From Streptomyces sp. TSRI0281 (GTDB taxonomy: Bacteria > Actinomycetota > Actinomycetes > Streptomycetales > Streptomycetaceae), in assembly GCF_001905125.1 (NCBI RefSeq), contig NZ_LWLE01000001.1, positions 522,852 to 586,851 on the forward strand: 64,000 nucleotides of DNA. Direction: 5' to 3'. How positions within the stretch are numbered: position 1 is the stretch's first letter; each line of letters begins with the position of its first letter. The translations under genes were made by a program, and so were the position numbers. A model generated the notes under the pieces. The model did not search any database, was not told the DNA's origin, and saw nothing but the letters and a program-made list of their open reading frames with translations. Below are positions 50,760 through 62,832 of this stretch, in pieces.

Positions 50760-51569
50760 GTGAAGGACGCCTTCGGTGCCCCGCAGTCCCTGCTCGTCCT
50801 CGGCGGCACCTCGGAGATCGCCCTGGCCACCGCCCGCAGGCTGATCGCGCTGCGCACCCGCACGGTGTGGCTGGCCGGCCGCCCCTCCCCCGCCCTGGAG
50901 GAAGCCGCCGCCGGGCTGCGCGAACGGGGCGCCGAGGTCCGTACCGTCACCTTCGACGCCCTCGACCCCGCGTCCCACGAGGCGGTGCTCGGCAAGGTCT
51001 TCGCGGAGGGTGACATCGACGTGGTGCTGATGGCGTTCGGCATCCCCGGTGACCAGGCGCGCGACGAGGAGGAGCCGCTCTCCGCGGTCCGGGTCGCCCA
51101 GACCAACTACACGGGGGCGGTCTCCGCCGGGCTGGTGTGCGCGGGCGCACTCCAGGCGCAGGGGCATGGATCGCTGGTCGTGCTCTCCTCCGTGTCCGGT
51201 GAGCGCGCCCGGCGGGCGGACTTCATCTACGGGTCGAGCAAGGCGGGCCTGGACGCGTTCGCCCAGGGGCTGGGCGACGCGCTGCACGGCACCGGGGTGC
51301 AGGTGATGGTCGTACGCCCCGGAGTGGTCCGCCCCGCAGTCGTCCGCCCCTCGGCGGACCGCGCCGGAGCCGCCGGCGACAGCCGGACGGCGCAGACGGC
51401 GCAGACGGCGGAACAGGCGTTCACGACGACGCCGGAAGCCGTCGCGGACGCGATCGTGACCGGGCTGCGGCGGCGTACGGAGACGGTGTGGGTACCGGGG
51501 TCGCTACGGGTGGTGATGTCGGCGCTGCGCCATGTGCCGCGCCCGCTGTTCCGACGTCTGCCGGTGTAG
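50760..51569 (+). CDS. dprE2: Decaprenylphosphoryl-2-keto-ribose reductase-like SDR
   Basis: A 269-residue short-chain dehydrogenase that would complete the epimerisation begun by DprE1. The cofactor loop is the atypical VLGGTSEIALATARRL (14-29) seen in DprE2. The catalytic motif is YGSSK (about residue 160), preceded by SSVSG, and VVRPGVV follows. An Ala/Thr-rich insert (AGAAGDSRTAQTAQTAEQA) lies before the C-terminus. GTG 50760 has AGGAG eight bases upstream. The intergenic gap has short direct repeats but no gene. Confidence 0.88.
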   Translation: MKDAFGAPQSLLVLGGTSEIALATARRLIALRTRTVWLAGRPSPALEEAAAGLRERGAEVRTVTFDALDPASHEAVLGKVFAEGDIDVVLMAFGIPGDQARDEEEPLSAVRVAQTNYTGAVSAGLVCAGALQAQGHGSLVVLSSVSGERARRADFIYGSSKAGLDAFAQGLGDALHGTGVQVMVVRPGVVRPAVVRPSADRAGAAGDSRTAQTAQTAEQAFTTTPEAVADAIVTGLRRRTETVWVPGSLRVVMSALRHVPRPLFRRLPV

Positions 51570-51609
51570 CGCGGGGCCCGGACAGCGGGCAGGGAGCGCG
51601 GGGCCCGGG

Positions 51610-52200
51610 TCAGGAGCGCAGCGACGGCTCGTCGACGGAGGAGCCGCCCTGTGCGGGGACGGCGGGCGCGCCGCCCCCGCCCCCGAACGGGAACTCGTTG
51701 ATCTTGCGCCAGACCGCGTCCGCGCCCTGTTCGTAGAGCGCGAAGGAACCGCAGGTCCAGGCCGCCTCGTACGAGGAGAGCTCCGCGTACGCCCGGTCCA
51801 TCGCCTCCTCGGAGATGCCGTGCGCGACGGTGACGTGCGGGTGGTACGGGAACTGGAGCTCGCGCACCAGCGGCCCCGAGGCGTCCCGGACCCGCTTCTG
51901 CAGCCAGGAGCAGGCCGAGGCGCCCTCGACCACCTGGACGAAGACGACCGGCGAGAGCGGCCGGAAGGTCCCGGTGCCGTACAGCCTCATCGGGAAGGGG
52001 CGGCCGGCCGTGGCGATCCGGGCGAGATGTGCCTCGACCGCCGGGAGGTCGGCCGCCTGCGCCTCGGTCGGCGGGAGCAGGGTGACATGGGTGGGAATGC
52101 CGTACGCGGCAGGGTCCCCGAAGCTCGCGCGCCGCTCCTGGAGCAGGCTGCCGTAGGGCTCCGGGACCGCGATCGAAACGCCGAGCGTTACGGTCCCCAC
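51610..52200 (-). CDS. 2'-5' RNA ligase / cyclic phosphodiesterase superfamily protein
   Basis: A 196-residue 2H phosphoesterase. The two catalytic H-x-T/S motifs are HVTLLPP (about residue 38) and HPHVTVAHG (about 118), placed symmetrically in the duplicated fold. Such proteins hydrolyse cyclic nucleotide or RNA phosphodiesters; the ligase activity of the type member may be incidental. GTG 52200 has GGAG six bases upstream. A Gly/Ala/Ser-rich C-terminal tail (170-196) looks unstructured. It lies downstream of trpS on the same strand. Confidence 0.88.
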   Translation of the reverse strand: MGTVTLGVSIAVPEPYGSLLQERRASFGDPAAYGIPTHVTLLPPTEAQAADLPAVEAHLARIATAGRPFPMRLYGTGTFRPLSPVVFVQVVEGASACSWLQKRVRDASGPLVRELQFPYHPHVTVAHGISEEAMDRAYAELSSYEAAWTCGSFALYEQGADAVWRKINEFPFGGGGGAPAVPAQGGSSVDEPSLRS

Positions 52201-52290
52201 GTCGTTCTCCTCAATCGTCGATGGTCGTTTTCCGGATCTGCCGCCGCAAGTGTGCCGTCTGCGGCCCCGGTCTCGCCAGGGCCGTTGGCC

Positions 52291-56041
<3,751 letters not shown>

Positions 56042-56046
56042 GGCGT

Positions 56047-56337
56047 TCAGCCGCCGCCCGTCCCGGAGGAGCCGAAGCCGCCCCGGTCGACCGCCGACTT
56101 GTCGAAGCTGCCGCCGGTCACCTTGCCGTTCTCGGTGCGGCCGCCGTAGTAGTACGAGCCGCTGCCGCTCCCCCCGCCGCTTCCGCTGCCCCGGCACTCG
56201 TAGCTGGGCAGCGTGTCCTGGGTCAGCGGGTCGACGCACCGCCGGTCCGGGTCCGAACCGCAGGAGGTGATCGTCGCCGCGAGCACTCCCATGCCGCCGA
56301 GCACCACGGTGCTCGACCTCAGCCTGCGCTTGGCCAT
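56047..56337 (-). CDS. Small lipoprotein, YgiB-like partner of the ATP-grasp enzyme
   Basis: A 96-residue lipoprotein: signal sequence and lipobox ATITSC-G with the Cys near residue 26. A short segment with a Cys pair follows (CVDPLTQDTLPSYEC), then a Gly/Ser-rich stretch with SYYYGGR and a Gly/Ser tail (SVDRGGFGSSGTGGG-like). The tail and the neighbour recall YgiB (DUF1190) proteins, which pair with YgiC in many bacteria. The ATG follows GGGGGAG. It is translated with the ATP-grasp gene; the function of this pair is unknown anywhere. Confidence 0.8.
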   Translation of the reverse strand: MAKRRLRSSTVVLGGMGVLAATITSCGSDPDRRCVDPLTQDTLPSYECRGSGSGGGSGSGSYYYGGRTENGKVTGGSFDKSAVDRGGFGSSGTGGG

Positions 56338-56449
56338 ATTCCGCTCCCCCGTTGCCCTGCCCTGTCCTGTTCGGCCCACCATCAGACCGCTCGTCAGATT
56401 AGATGGCCGCTCCACTCGACCGGAACCCGGTGCGTCAACCACGCGCCAG

Positions 56450-56455
56450 TAGAGT
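56450..56455 (+). promoter_or_regulatory. -10 box for leaderless DMT transporter gene
   Basis: TAGAGT ends six bases before GTG 56462, with no ribosome site. Confidence 0.45.
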
Positions 56456-56461
56456 CCCCAT

Positions 56462-57316
56462 GTGCTCTTGGGAATGATCTGCGCGCTCGGTTCCGCGGTC
56501 TGCTTCGGTACGGCCTCCGTCCTGCAGGCCGTCGCGGCCCGCGCCGCGGCACGGCCAGGCTCCGACGCGGGGATCGATCCGGCGCTGCTGCTGCGGGCGC
56601 TGCGGCAGTGGCGTTACGTCGCCGGACTCGGCCTGGACGGGCTCGGTTTCGTCTTCCAGATCATCGCGTTGCGCTCGCTGCCGATCTACGCCGTGGGTGC
56701 GGCACTCGCCGCGAGCCTCGCCGTCACCGCCGTGGTCGCCGCCCGTCTCCTCGACGTACGGCTGACCGGCACCGAATGGGGCGCGGTCGGTGTGGTCGTC
56801 GCCGGGCTGGGCATGCTGGGGCTCGCCTCCGGCTCGGAGGGGCATCTGACGGGTTCGGACGCGCTGCGCTGGTCGATGCTGGGAATCGCGTGCGGCGTGC
56901 TGCTCGTCGGCGCGGCGGCCGGAAAGCTCCCCGAGCGGCCCCGGGCGCTCGCGCTGGGGCTCGGGGCGGGGTGCGGTTTCGGGGTGGTCGAGGTCGCGGT
57001 CCGGCTGATCGACGACGTGGCTCCGGGCGCGTTGCTGGCCAACCCCGCGACGTACGCCCTGCTGCTGGGCGGCGGCTCGGCGTTCCTGCTGCTCACGTCG
57101 GCCCTGCAGCGCGGTTCGGTGACCACCGCGACGGCCGGGATGGTGCTCGGCGAGACGATCGGACCGGCGCTCGTGGGCGTCGTCTGGCTCGGCGACGAGA
57201 CCCGGGACGGCCTGGGCTGGCTGGCCGTCACCGGCTTCGCGGTGGCCGTCGCGGGGGCGCTCGCCCTGGCCCGGTTCGGCGAGGCGCCGGTGGACCAGGC
57301 GGCGGACCCGGCGTAG
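56462..57316 (+). CDS. DMT-superfamily membrane protein (EamA/NIPA-like)
   Basis: A 284-residue integral membrane protein with about nine to ten hydrophobic segments. The N-terminus MICALGSAVCFGTASVLQAVAARAA and the segment LDGLGFVFQIIALRSLPIYAVGAALAASLAVTAVVAARLL match actinobacterial DMT transporters of unknown substrate. The second half repeats the fold (GFGVVEVAVRLIDDVAPG to ETIGPALVGVVWLGD). The GTG is set by a leaderless -10. The stop lies inside a 13-bp tandem repeat array. Confidence 0.8.
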   Translation: MLLGMICALGSAVCFGTASVLQAVAARAAARPGSDAGIDPALLLRALRQWRYVAGLGLDGLGFVFQIIALRSLPIYAVGAALAASLAVTAVVAARLLDVRLTGTEWGAVGVVVAGLGMLGLASGSEGHLTGSDALRWSMLGIACGVLLVGAAAGKLPERPRALALGLGAGCGFGVVEVAVRLIDDVAPGALLANPATYALLLGGGSAFLLLTSALQRGSVTTATAGMVLGETIGPALVGVVWLGDETRDGLGWLAVTGFAVAVAGALALARFGEAPVDQAADPA

Positions 57317-57364
57317 GCGGCGCGCGTAGGCGGCGCGCGTAGGCGGCGCGCGTAGGCGGCGCGT
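57313..57364. repeat. 13-bp tandem repeat, four units
   Basis: Four copies of GTAGGCGGCGCGC (last base T in the fourth) begin at the stop codon of the transporter gene and run into the intergenic region. The tandem copies are nearly perfect, which indicates recent expansion. The following 57365-57533 is GC-rich, holds looser repeats of GCGGGCG words and no supported gene. Confidence 0.9.
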
Positions 57365-57533
57365 TCGGTGCGCGGGCCGGTGTGACCGGCTCGCGGCAGG
57401 GTGCGGTGCTCCACGCCGACGTGTCACCTCGCGAGCGCGGGCGTGCACAGGGGCGCGGGCGCGGCAGGCGGGCCGCAGGTCTACGGGCGTGGCGCTCCGT
57501 CGGCGCACCTGAGCGCGGGCGCGGCGGGCGGTT

Positions 57534-58934
57534 CTACGGCAGCACCCGGCACAGGGCGTCCAGCGTGCCCGCCCAGGCGCTCTCGGGCGGGGAGCCGTAA
57601 CCGATCACCAGCGCGTCGCGGCCCGCCGGGGCGTCGCGGTGCCGGAAGCGGGCGAGGCCCTCCAGGGCCAGCCCCTGCCGGGCCGCCGCCTGGATCACCG
57701 CGCGCTCGCTGCCCTCGGGGAGTTCGAGGACCGCGTGCAGCCCGGCCGCGATGCCGCCGACCCGGATGTCCGGCGCGCGTTCGGCGAGCGCCGCGACGAG
57801 CTGGTCGCGGCGGCGCCGGTAGCGCAGCCGCATGGACCGCACCTGCCGGTCGTACGCCCCCGAGGCGATGAACTCCGCGAGCGTCAGCTGGTCCGGCGCA
57901 CTCGTCATCCAGTCGGATTCCCCCTTGGCGTGGGCCACCTCCGCCACCATCCCCTGGGGCAGCACCATCCAGCCCAGCCTGAGGCCGGGCGCGAGGGACT
58001 TGCTCGCGGTCCCGAAGTAGACGACCCGCTCCGGATCCAGTCCCTGGAGCGCCCCCACCGCCTGCCGCTCGTAGCGGAACTCCCCGTCGTAGTCGTCCTC
58101 CAGGATCAGCCCCGCGGTGGACCGGGCCCAGTCCACCGCGGCGGCCCGCCGGTCCGGGTGCAGCGGGACGCCCGTCGGGAACTGGTGCGCGGGCGTCAGC
58201 AGGACCGCCCCGGCACCGTGCATCCCGGCCAGCTCCCCGGTCCTGGAGCCGAGGGCGTCCATCGGCAGGCACGGGGTGCGCAGCCCGGCCTCCGTCAGAA
58301 GGCTCCAGTGCACATCGAGCCCGTACGACTCGACGGCGACCTCCCGCACCCGGCGCTGCCCGAGCACCCGGCCCAGCAGCGCCAGCCCATGGACGAACCC
58401 GGAACAGATCACGATCCGCTCCGGAGCCGCGTACACGCCCCGGGCCCGCGCCAGATAGTCGGCCAGTACGGTGCGCAGCTCGACGCGTCCGCGCGGATCG
58501 CCGTACCCGAACGCCTCGTTGGGGGCGTCGGTCAGCGCGCGGCGGGCGGCCTTGAGCCACTCGGCGCGCGGAAAGGCGGAGAGGTCCGGCGACCCGGGTT
58601 TCAGGCTGTGGGCGGGCCCGGACCGCACCGGACGGGACAGGGGCGCGGCCCGGTCCGCCTCGCGCGGCGCGGACCGCCGGGCGACCCGGGTCCCCGAGCC
58701 CTGCCGGGCGGTGAGCCAGCCCTCGGCGACCAGTTCGGCGTACGCGTCGGCGACGGTGTTGCGGGCGATGCCCAGGTCCGCGGCGAGCGAGCGGGAGGAC
58801 GGCAGGCGGGTACCGGGCACCAGCCGCCCGGTGCGTACGGCCTTCCGCAACGCCTCCATCAGCCCGCTGCGCAGGCCCCCGCCGACCCGGTCGAGGTGCA
58901 GGTCGGCGCCGAAAGTGGCCCAGGAATCCCTCAT
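57534..58934 (-). CDS. MocR-type GntR/aminotransferase-fold transcriptional regulator
   Basis: A 466-residue regulator. The N-terminal GntR winged helix (about 20-85: GLMEALRKAVRTGRLVPGTRLPSSRSLAADLGIARNTVADAYAELVAEGWL) is joined by an Arg-rich linker to a fold-type I aminotransferase domain (100-466). That domain has ILEDDYDGEFRYER and the PLP-lysine segment FGTASKSLAPGLRLGWM. MocR/PdxR proteins usually sense PLP or amino-group compounds and regulate a divergent gene; here that is the AhpD-like gene 48 bases away. ATG 58934 has no ribosome site but a TATGGT box eight bases upstream. Confidence 0.92.
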   Translation of the reverse strand: MRDSWATFGADLHLDRVGGGLRSGLMEALRKAVRTGRLVPGTRLPSSRSLAADLGIARNTVADAYAELVAEGWLTARQGSGTRVARRSAPREADRAAPLSRPVRSGPAHSLKPGSPDLSAFPRAEWLKAARRALTDAPNEAFGYGDPRGRVELRTVLADYLARARGVYAAPERIVICSGFVHGLALLGRVLGQRRVREVAVESYGLDVHWSLLTEAGLRTPCLPMDALGSRTGELAGMHGAGAVLLTPAHQFPTGVPLHPDRRAAAVDWARSTAGLILEDDYDGEFRYERQAVGALQGLDPERVVYFGTASKSLAPGLRLGWMVLPQGMVAEVAHAKGESDWMTSAPDQLTLAEFIASGAYDRQVRSMRLRYRRRRDQLVAALAERAPDIRVGGIAAGLHAVLELPEGSERAVIQAAARQGLALEGLARFRHRDAPAGRDALVIGYGSPPESAWAGTLDALCRVLP

Positions 58935-58942
58935 GGAAATGG

Positions 58943-58974
58943 ACCATACAGCTGCGCCACCATGCCCGTAATGT
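58943..58974. promoter_or_regulatory. Back-to-back -10 boxes of the MocR/AhpD divergent pair
   Basis: TATGGT on the minus strand (58943-58948) precedes the mocR ATG by eight bases. TAATGT on the plus strand (58969-58974) precedes ATG 58982 by seven. Both point to leaderless messages, and the two RNA polymerase sites overlap. Confidence 0.5.
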
Positions 58975-58981
58975 CGCAGGT

Positions 58982-59509
58982 ATGACGACACCCGCGCACG
59001 ACCGCACCGCCCCCGGCCACACCCACTCCGCGTACGCCCCCGAACACCCGGCCCGCCTGGCCTGGCACGAGCTCGCCCCCGATGTCTACAAGGCGATGGT
59101 CCGGCTGGACATCGCCTCCCGGAAGGGGCTGGACCCGCTCCTGGTCGAGCTGGTGAAGGTCCGGGCCTCCCAGCTCAACCGCTGCGCCTTCTGCCTGGAC
59201 ATGCACTCCAAGGACGCGCTCGCCGCGGGCGAGTCCGTCGAGCGGATCATCCAGCTCAGCGCCTGGGAGGAGTCGAAGCACTTCTACACGGAGAAGGAGC
59301 TGGCGGCGATCGAGCTGACCGAGGCCGTCACGGTCCTGACCGACGGCTTCGTCCCCGACGAGGTGTACGCGAAGGCCGCCGAGCACTTCGAGGAGGCGGA
59401 GCTGGCGCAGCTGCTCGCCGCGATCACGGTGATCAACGCCTGGAACCGCTTCGGGGTGGCCACCCGCCAGGTCCCCGGCCACTACACCCCCGGCGACATC
59501 AAGCACTGA
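58982..59509 (+). CDS. AhpD/carboxymuconolactone decarboxylase-family protein
   Basis: A 175-residue all-helical protein with the peroxidase-type motif LNRCAFCLDMHSKDAL (CxxC-x3-H, about 67-75), typical of AhpD-like disulfide reductases or alkylhydroperoxidases. The rest is the repeated CMD helical domain (ELAAIELTEAVTVL; AELAQLLAAITVINAWNRFGVATR). The start is leaderless ATG 58982. It is divergent from mocR, its likely regulator. A role in peroxide or thiol stress is inferred from family only. Confidence 0.9.
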   Translation: MTTPAHDRTAPGHTHSAYAPEHPARLAWHELAPDVYKAMVRLDIASRKGLDPLLVELVKVRASQLNRCAFCLDMHSKDALAAGESVERIIQLSAWEESKHFYTEKELAAIELTEAVTVLTDGFVPDEVYAKAAEHFEEAELAQLLAAITVINAWNRFGVATRQVPGHYTPGDIKH

Positions 59510-59536
59510 GCGAGGCGCGGGTGCGCCCGGCCCCCG

Positions 59537-60511
59537 TCAGAAGGGGCTGCCGTACGGATCGAAGTGCCTCACGGCCACGTCCAGGATCTCCTCCTGACGT
59601 GGCCAGGCCGTGTCGGGTGCGGCGACCAGCACCGCGTACAGCCGTCCGTCCGAGGCGGTGAACACGCGCTCGACGACCTGGCGCCGGCCACCGGCCTCCT
59701 CGCTGTCGTAGGCGTAGACCAGCTCGGCCGCCTCACCGCCCCCGGTGTTCTCCACCGCGCCGATCCGGACCTCCTCGAAACCCGGGTTGACGCTGCGCTC
59801 GTCGGAGGCCGCGCGTACCGCTTTCAGCGCGGTCATGGACGGCTCGGAGACCCGGAAGATCTGGAGCAGCTCGGCCCCGCCGGCCGGCTTGTAGAACACC
59901 CCGTCGCCTTCCTCGGTGCGGACGTCCCACTCCTCCGGAACCGCGATCGTGAAGCCCTTCTCGTCGTCGGCCTCCGTATAGCCCGCCTCCAGGGCGCCGG
60001 ACGGCGACACGGAATCCGACGCCGAGGCGTCGGGGGGTGGCGGGCTGTCCGTTCGGGTGGTCTCCTGCCCGCCGGTACCCCCGCCACCGGTGGTCGCAGC
60101 CTCGGTGGACGTGGCGCCGGCCCCCTGCGCACCTTCGCGGCCGTCCCCGTCCCCGCCCCCGAGCGTGAACCACAGCGTCGCCGCCCCCACCGCGAGCACG
60201 GCCACGGCGAGACCGGCGGTCAGCGGGGTGACCCGCTCCCGGAAGGACTTCGCGCCGCCCGCGACGAAGGTCCCGGTGATGTTGTTGTACGCACCCGGAG
60301 GACCGGGCGGCGTGGGCGGACCCGATGGACCGGGCGGCGTGGGCGGACCGGGAGGCGTGGGCGGACCGGGGGCCACGGGCACCGCCGGTACCCCGGGCAC
60401 CACGGGCGGTACGGAGGGCAGCGGCGGGGGCGGCGGGGTGTAGCCGCGCCGCTCCTCGGTCTCCCAGCTCTGTGTCTCGTCGTTCCAGCGCGGTCCGCCG
60501 CCCCCGGTCAT
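59537..60511 (-). CDS. Membrane protein with Pro-rich N-terminus and extracytoplasmic domain
   Basis: A 324-residue single-pass protein of unknown role. Residues 20-75 are PP/GPPTPPGP repeats after a W-containing start (RWNDETQSWE). A short GAYNNITGTFVAGG stretch lies before the membrane helix (about 98-118). Then comes a Gly/Thr/Ser-rich spacer and a folded extracytoplasmic domain (about 185-324: KGFTIAVPEEWDVR, RVFTASDGRLYAVLVAAP), like serine/threonine-kinase sensor-type domains. It follows the 126-residue gene by only three bases, so it is part of the same operon. Confidence 0.75.
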   Translation of the reverse strand: MTGGGGPRWNDETQSWETEERRGYTPPPPPLPSVPPVVPGVPAVPVAPGPPTPPGPPTPPGPSGPPTPPGPPGAYNNITGTFVAGGAKSFRERVTPLTAGLAVAVLAVGAATLWFTLGGGDGDGREGAQGAGATSTEAATTGGGGTGGQETTRTDSPPPPDASASDSVSPSGALEAGYTEADDEKGFTIAVPEEWDVRTEEGDGVFYKPAGGAELLQIFRVSEPSMTALKAVRAASDERSVNPGFEEVRIGAVENTGGGEAAELVYAYDSEEAGGRRQVVERVFTASDGRLYAVLVAAPDTAWPRQEEILDVAVRHFDPYGSPF

Positions 60512-60514
60512 CGT

Positions 60515-60895
60515 TCAGCCTCCCAGCAGGGCGGCGAGCGCCTGTCCCACGGCGACGCCGGACGCCAGCGTCCCGGTGAGGGCACCGGCCGCCGTCAGCG
60601 CTTCCTGGAGCCGGGCGAGCCGGCCGGGTGCGGCGGCGCCACCGGTCCCGATCTCCTCCTCGACCGAGACCAGTTCGGCGTCGAGGATCTGCGTGGTGTC
60701 CGAGGGGACGAACCGTTCGAGGTCGGCGCGGAGCAGCCGCACGGCGCGCAGCAGTTCGGCCTGGGTCTCGTCGGCCGGGGCCGCGTGCTGGTGCTGCGTG
60801 ACGGTGTTGTGATCACCGATGGCGAACGCGCTGCCGGTCACCGCCCCCACGTGGACGGTCCGCCGGTCCCGCTCCTGCCCGTCGGGCGTCTCCAT
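60515..60895 (-). CDS. Small helical protein with N-terminal GDHNT motif (DUF5955-like)
   Basis: A 126-residue protein. Residues 12-36 hold a short beta-prone segment with AIGDHNTVT (25-33). The rest is helical (ELLRAVRLLRADLERFV; LDAELVSVEEEIGTG) and ends in a hydrophobic Ala/Gly-rich helix (about 98-126). This resembles what I recall as the DUF5955 family of Streptomyces. The same GDHNT motif occurs near the C-terminus of the protein encoded just upstream. ATG 60895 has GGAGG nine bases upstream; GTG 60901 overlaps the previous stop. Function is unknown; see findings. Confidence 0.75.
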   Translation of the reverse strand: METPDGQERDRRTVHVGAVTGSAFAIGDHNTVTQHQHAAPADETQAELLRAVRLLRADLERFVPSDTTQILDAELVSVEEEIGTGGAAAPGRLARLQEALTAAGALTGTLASGVAVGQALAALLGG

Positions 60896-60897
60896 GA

Positions 60898-62832
60898 TCA
60901 CTTACCTCCGGTGTTCGGGTGCTGGTCGCTGCGCGGCCCGGGTCCGGGGCCGGGGCCGGCACCGGGGCCGGATGCCTTCGGCGGGGATTTCGGCGCGCCC
61001 GGCCCCGGCTTCGTGCCCGGCTTCGGTGTGCCCGGACCCTGCTTCGTGCCCGGCTTCGCCCCGGCGGCCGTGTTCGGGTCCGCCGCGGTCCGCCTGTCGG
61101 TGTGCGTGATGGTGTTGTGGTCCCCGATGCCGATCGCGCTGTCCTTCGCGGACTCGATGAAGACCCCGCCCGCACCGATGTTCACGACCTTCTGCTCGAA
61201 CTCGTCGGTCTGCCAGCCCGCCTCCCGCAGGGCCAGTCGTACACCACCGGTCACCCGGTCCTGAATGCTTTTCAGATACCGGTTGATGTCCATGTCCTGG
61301 AACAGCGACGCCTCGTCGTCCGCGCCCAGCTGCCGGATCGACAACGCGGGCCCGTCCGGCAGCGCACCGCTGTTCCCCGCCGTGAGCAGCGTCCAGCCGC
61401 TGACCCCGCCGCGCCCCAGAGTGATGACCGAGCGCACCAGCGAGCCGGGGGTGCGTGCCACCGCCCAGGCGGCCTTCCCCAGCCAGTTGTTGTTGCGGTG
61501 CCGGTGTGCGATCCGGTCGGCCTCCTGGAACAGCGGGTGCACCGGCATCAGGACGTGCGGCGCGAGTTCCAGCATCAGCATCCCGCCCTGGGTGTGGACC
61601 CGGACGAAGACGGTGACGACGACCTCCTCGTTCCACCCGCCGACCCGGATGCGCAGGAAGTGCCTGCGGCTCTCCCCGCCCTCCTCCACGGCGCCCAGCC
61701 GGTGGGTTTCGAAGCCCTGGGGACCGTACGGGGCGTCCTCGCGCCGCGGCATGCCCACGACCGGCAGGAATACGCACTCGTCGATCCGCAGCTCGCGGAG
61801 CCGGTCGCGTACGGCGGCGGCGGCCTCCGGCGAACCATGCGGGGACGGCACCCGCAGCGCCTCCAGCAGCGGCACGATCCGGCGGAGGATCCGCGCGTTG
61901 TCGATCGGCTCGGTCGGGCCGTCCTCGCTCGGCCGGAGCTCGACGGCCAGATTCCACGGGTGGTACGGAACCCCGGCGCCGCAGAACGGGTCGTTGGCGC
62001 TGTACATGATCAACGGAGCGTGCTGCTCCAGCCTGATCCGCTGCTGGAGCCGTTGGAAGCGCCCGCCCACGGCCCGTTCGGCCGGGTCGGCGGCGAGGTC
62101 GGCGAAGTTCTTCCTGGCCAGCTCACCGGTCATGACCCGGGCGAACTGGCCGCGCCGGAGCCCCACCAGCGCGGCGATCAGGGCGAAGAAGGCCAGCGCT
62201 CCCCAGGCGGTGCCCGAGCCGGACCCATCGGAGGTGAAACCGCCGGTCAGTACGGAGAAGTCGAGATCCGACCCGTCCGGCACGGAGTCGGAGAAGCCGT
62301 CGGAGCCGTACCCGCCGGAGGAGCCGTAGCCCTCGGAATCGTCGTCGCCGAAGAGACCGGAGAGGGCAGCGCCGGCCATCAGGAGCACGAGGGCGAGCAT
62401 CAGGAGCCGCCCGTACCAGCGCATCAGGAACGCCGGGATACGCCGGTAGACCGGTGGGTTGCGCGCCGTCCCCCGGATCAGGGGGGCGACGGCGAGGAGG
62501 ACGCTCGGCATCACCAGGGCTGCAAGGGCACCCCTGGTGAGCACGACACCCAGCAGCCAGGCGCACAGGATGCCCGCGGCCCACCAGAGTTCGGCGCGGC
62601 GCGCCCGCAGGGCGTGGGCCAGCACCCGTGCCGCGTCGAAGCCCGTCGACGGCGCGGCGATCCGTTCTTCCTGCACATAGAGCTGGTCGATCACGGCATC
62701 GCGGTAGCCGTCGTGCAGATAGACCCCGGCGCAGAGCAGTCTGCACGCCTCGCTCGCGGCCGGAGGCACGGGCGTTTTCCCGAGCAGATCATCCTGGCCC
62801 TGCGACGGCCGCGGCACGGCACTCCGGGTCAC
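60898..62832 (-). CDS. Large membrane protein with C-terminal GDHNT motif
   Basis: A 644-residue protein I cannot assign to a characterised family. The cytoplasmic N-terminus (1-75) includes YLHDGYRDAVIDQLYVQEERIAAP. Paired membrane segments lie at about 82-125 and 145-165, then an Asp/Gly/Ser-rich loop and another membrane helix (about 208-226). A large soluble region (about 240-545) contains RLEQHAPLIMYSANDPFCGAG and RRHFLRIRVGGWNEEVVVTVFVRVHTQGG. Next is a segment ending in IGIGDHNTIT (567-576) and a Pro/Gly/Lys tail. GTG 62832 follows AAGGGGGAA by five bases. It is first in a three-gene operon. Confidence 0.75.
   Translation of the reverse strand: MTRSAVPRPSQGQDDLLGKTPVPPAASEACRLLCAGVYLHDGYRDAVIDQLYVQEERIAAPSTGFDAARVLAHALRARRAELWWAAGILCAWLLGVVLTRGALAALVMPSVLLAVAPLIRGTARNPPVYRRIPAFLMRWYGRLLMLALVLLMAGAALSGLFGDDDSEGYGSSGGYGSDGFSDSVPDGSDLDFSVLTGGFTSDGSGSGTAWGALAFFALIAALVGLRRGQFARVMTGELARKNFADLAADPAERAVGGRFQRLQQRIRLEQHAPLIMYSANDPFCGAGVPYHPWNLAVELRPSEDGPTEPIDNARILRRIVPLLEALRVPSPHGSPEAAAAVRDRLRELRIDECVFLPVVGMPRREDAPYGPQGFETHRLGAVEEGGESRRHFLRIRVGGWNEEVVVTVFVRVHTQGGMLMLELAPHVLMPVHPLFQEADRIAHRHRNNNWLGKAAWAVARTPGSLVRSVITLGRGGVSGWTLLTAGNSGALPDGPALSIRQLGADDEASLFQDMDINRYLKSIQDRVTGGVRLALREAGWQTDEFEQKVVNIGAGGVFIESAKDSAIGIGDHNTITHTDRRTAADPNTAAGAKPGTKQGPGTPKPGTKPGPGAPKSPPKASGPGAGPGPGPGPRSDQHPNTGGK

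Noticed and set aside
59537..60511. Third member of the GDHNT-motif set (GAYNNITGTFVAGG)
   Set aside because: It shares only an N-x-x-T flavour and not the GDHNT core, so I do not count it as the same motif.
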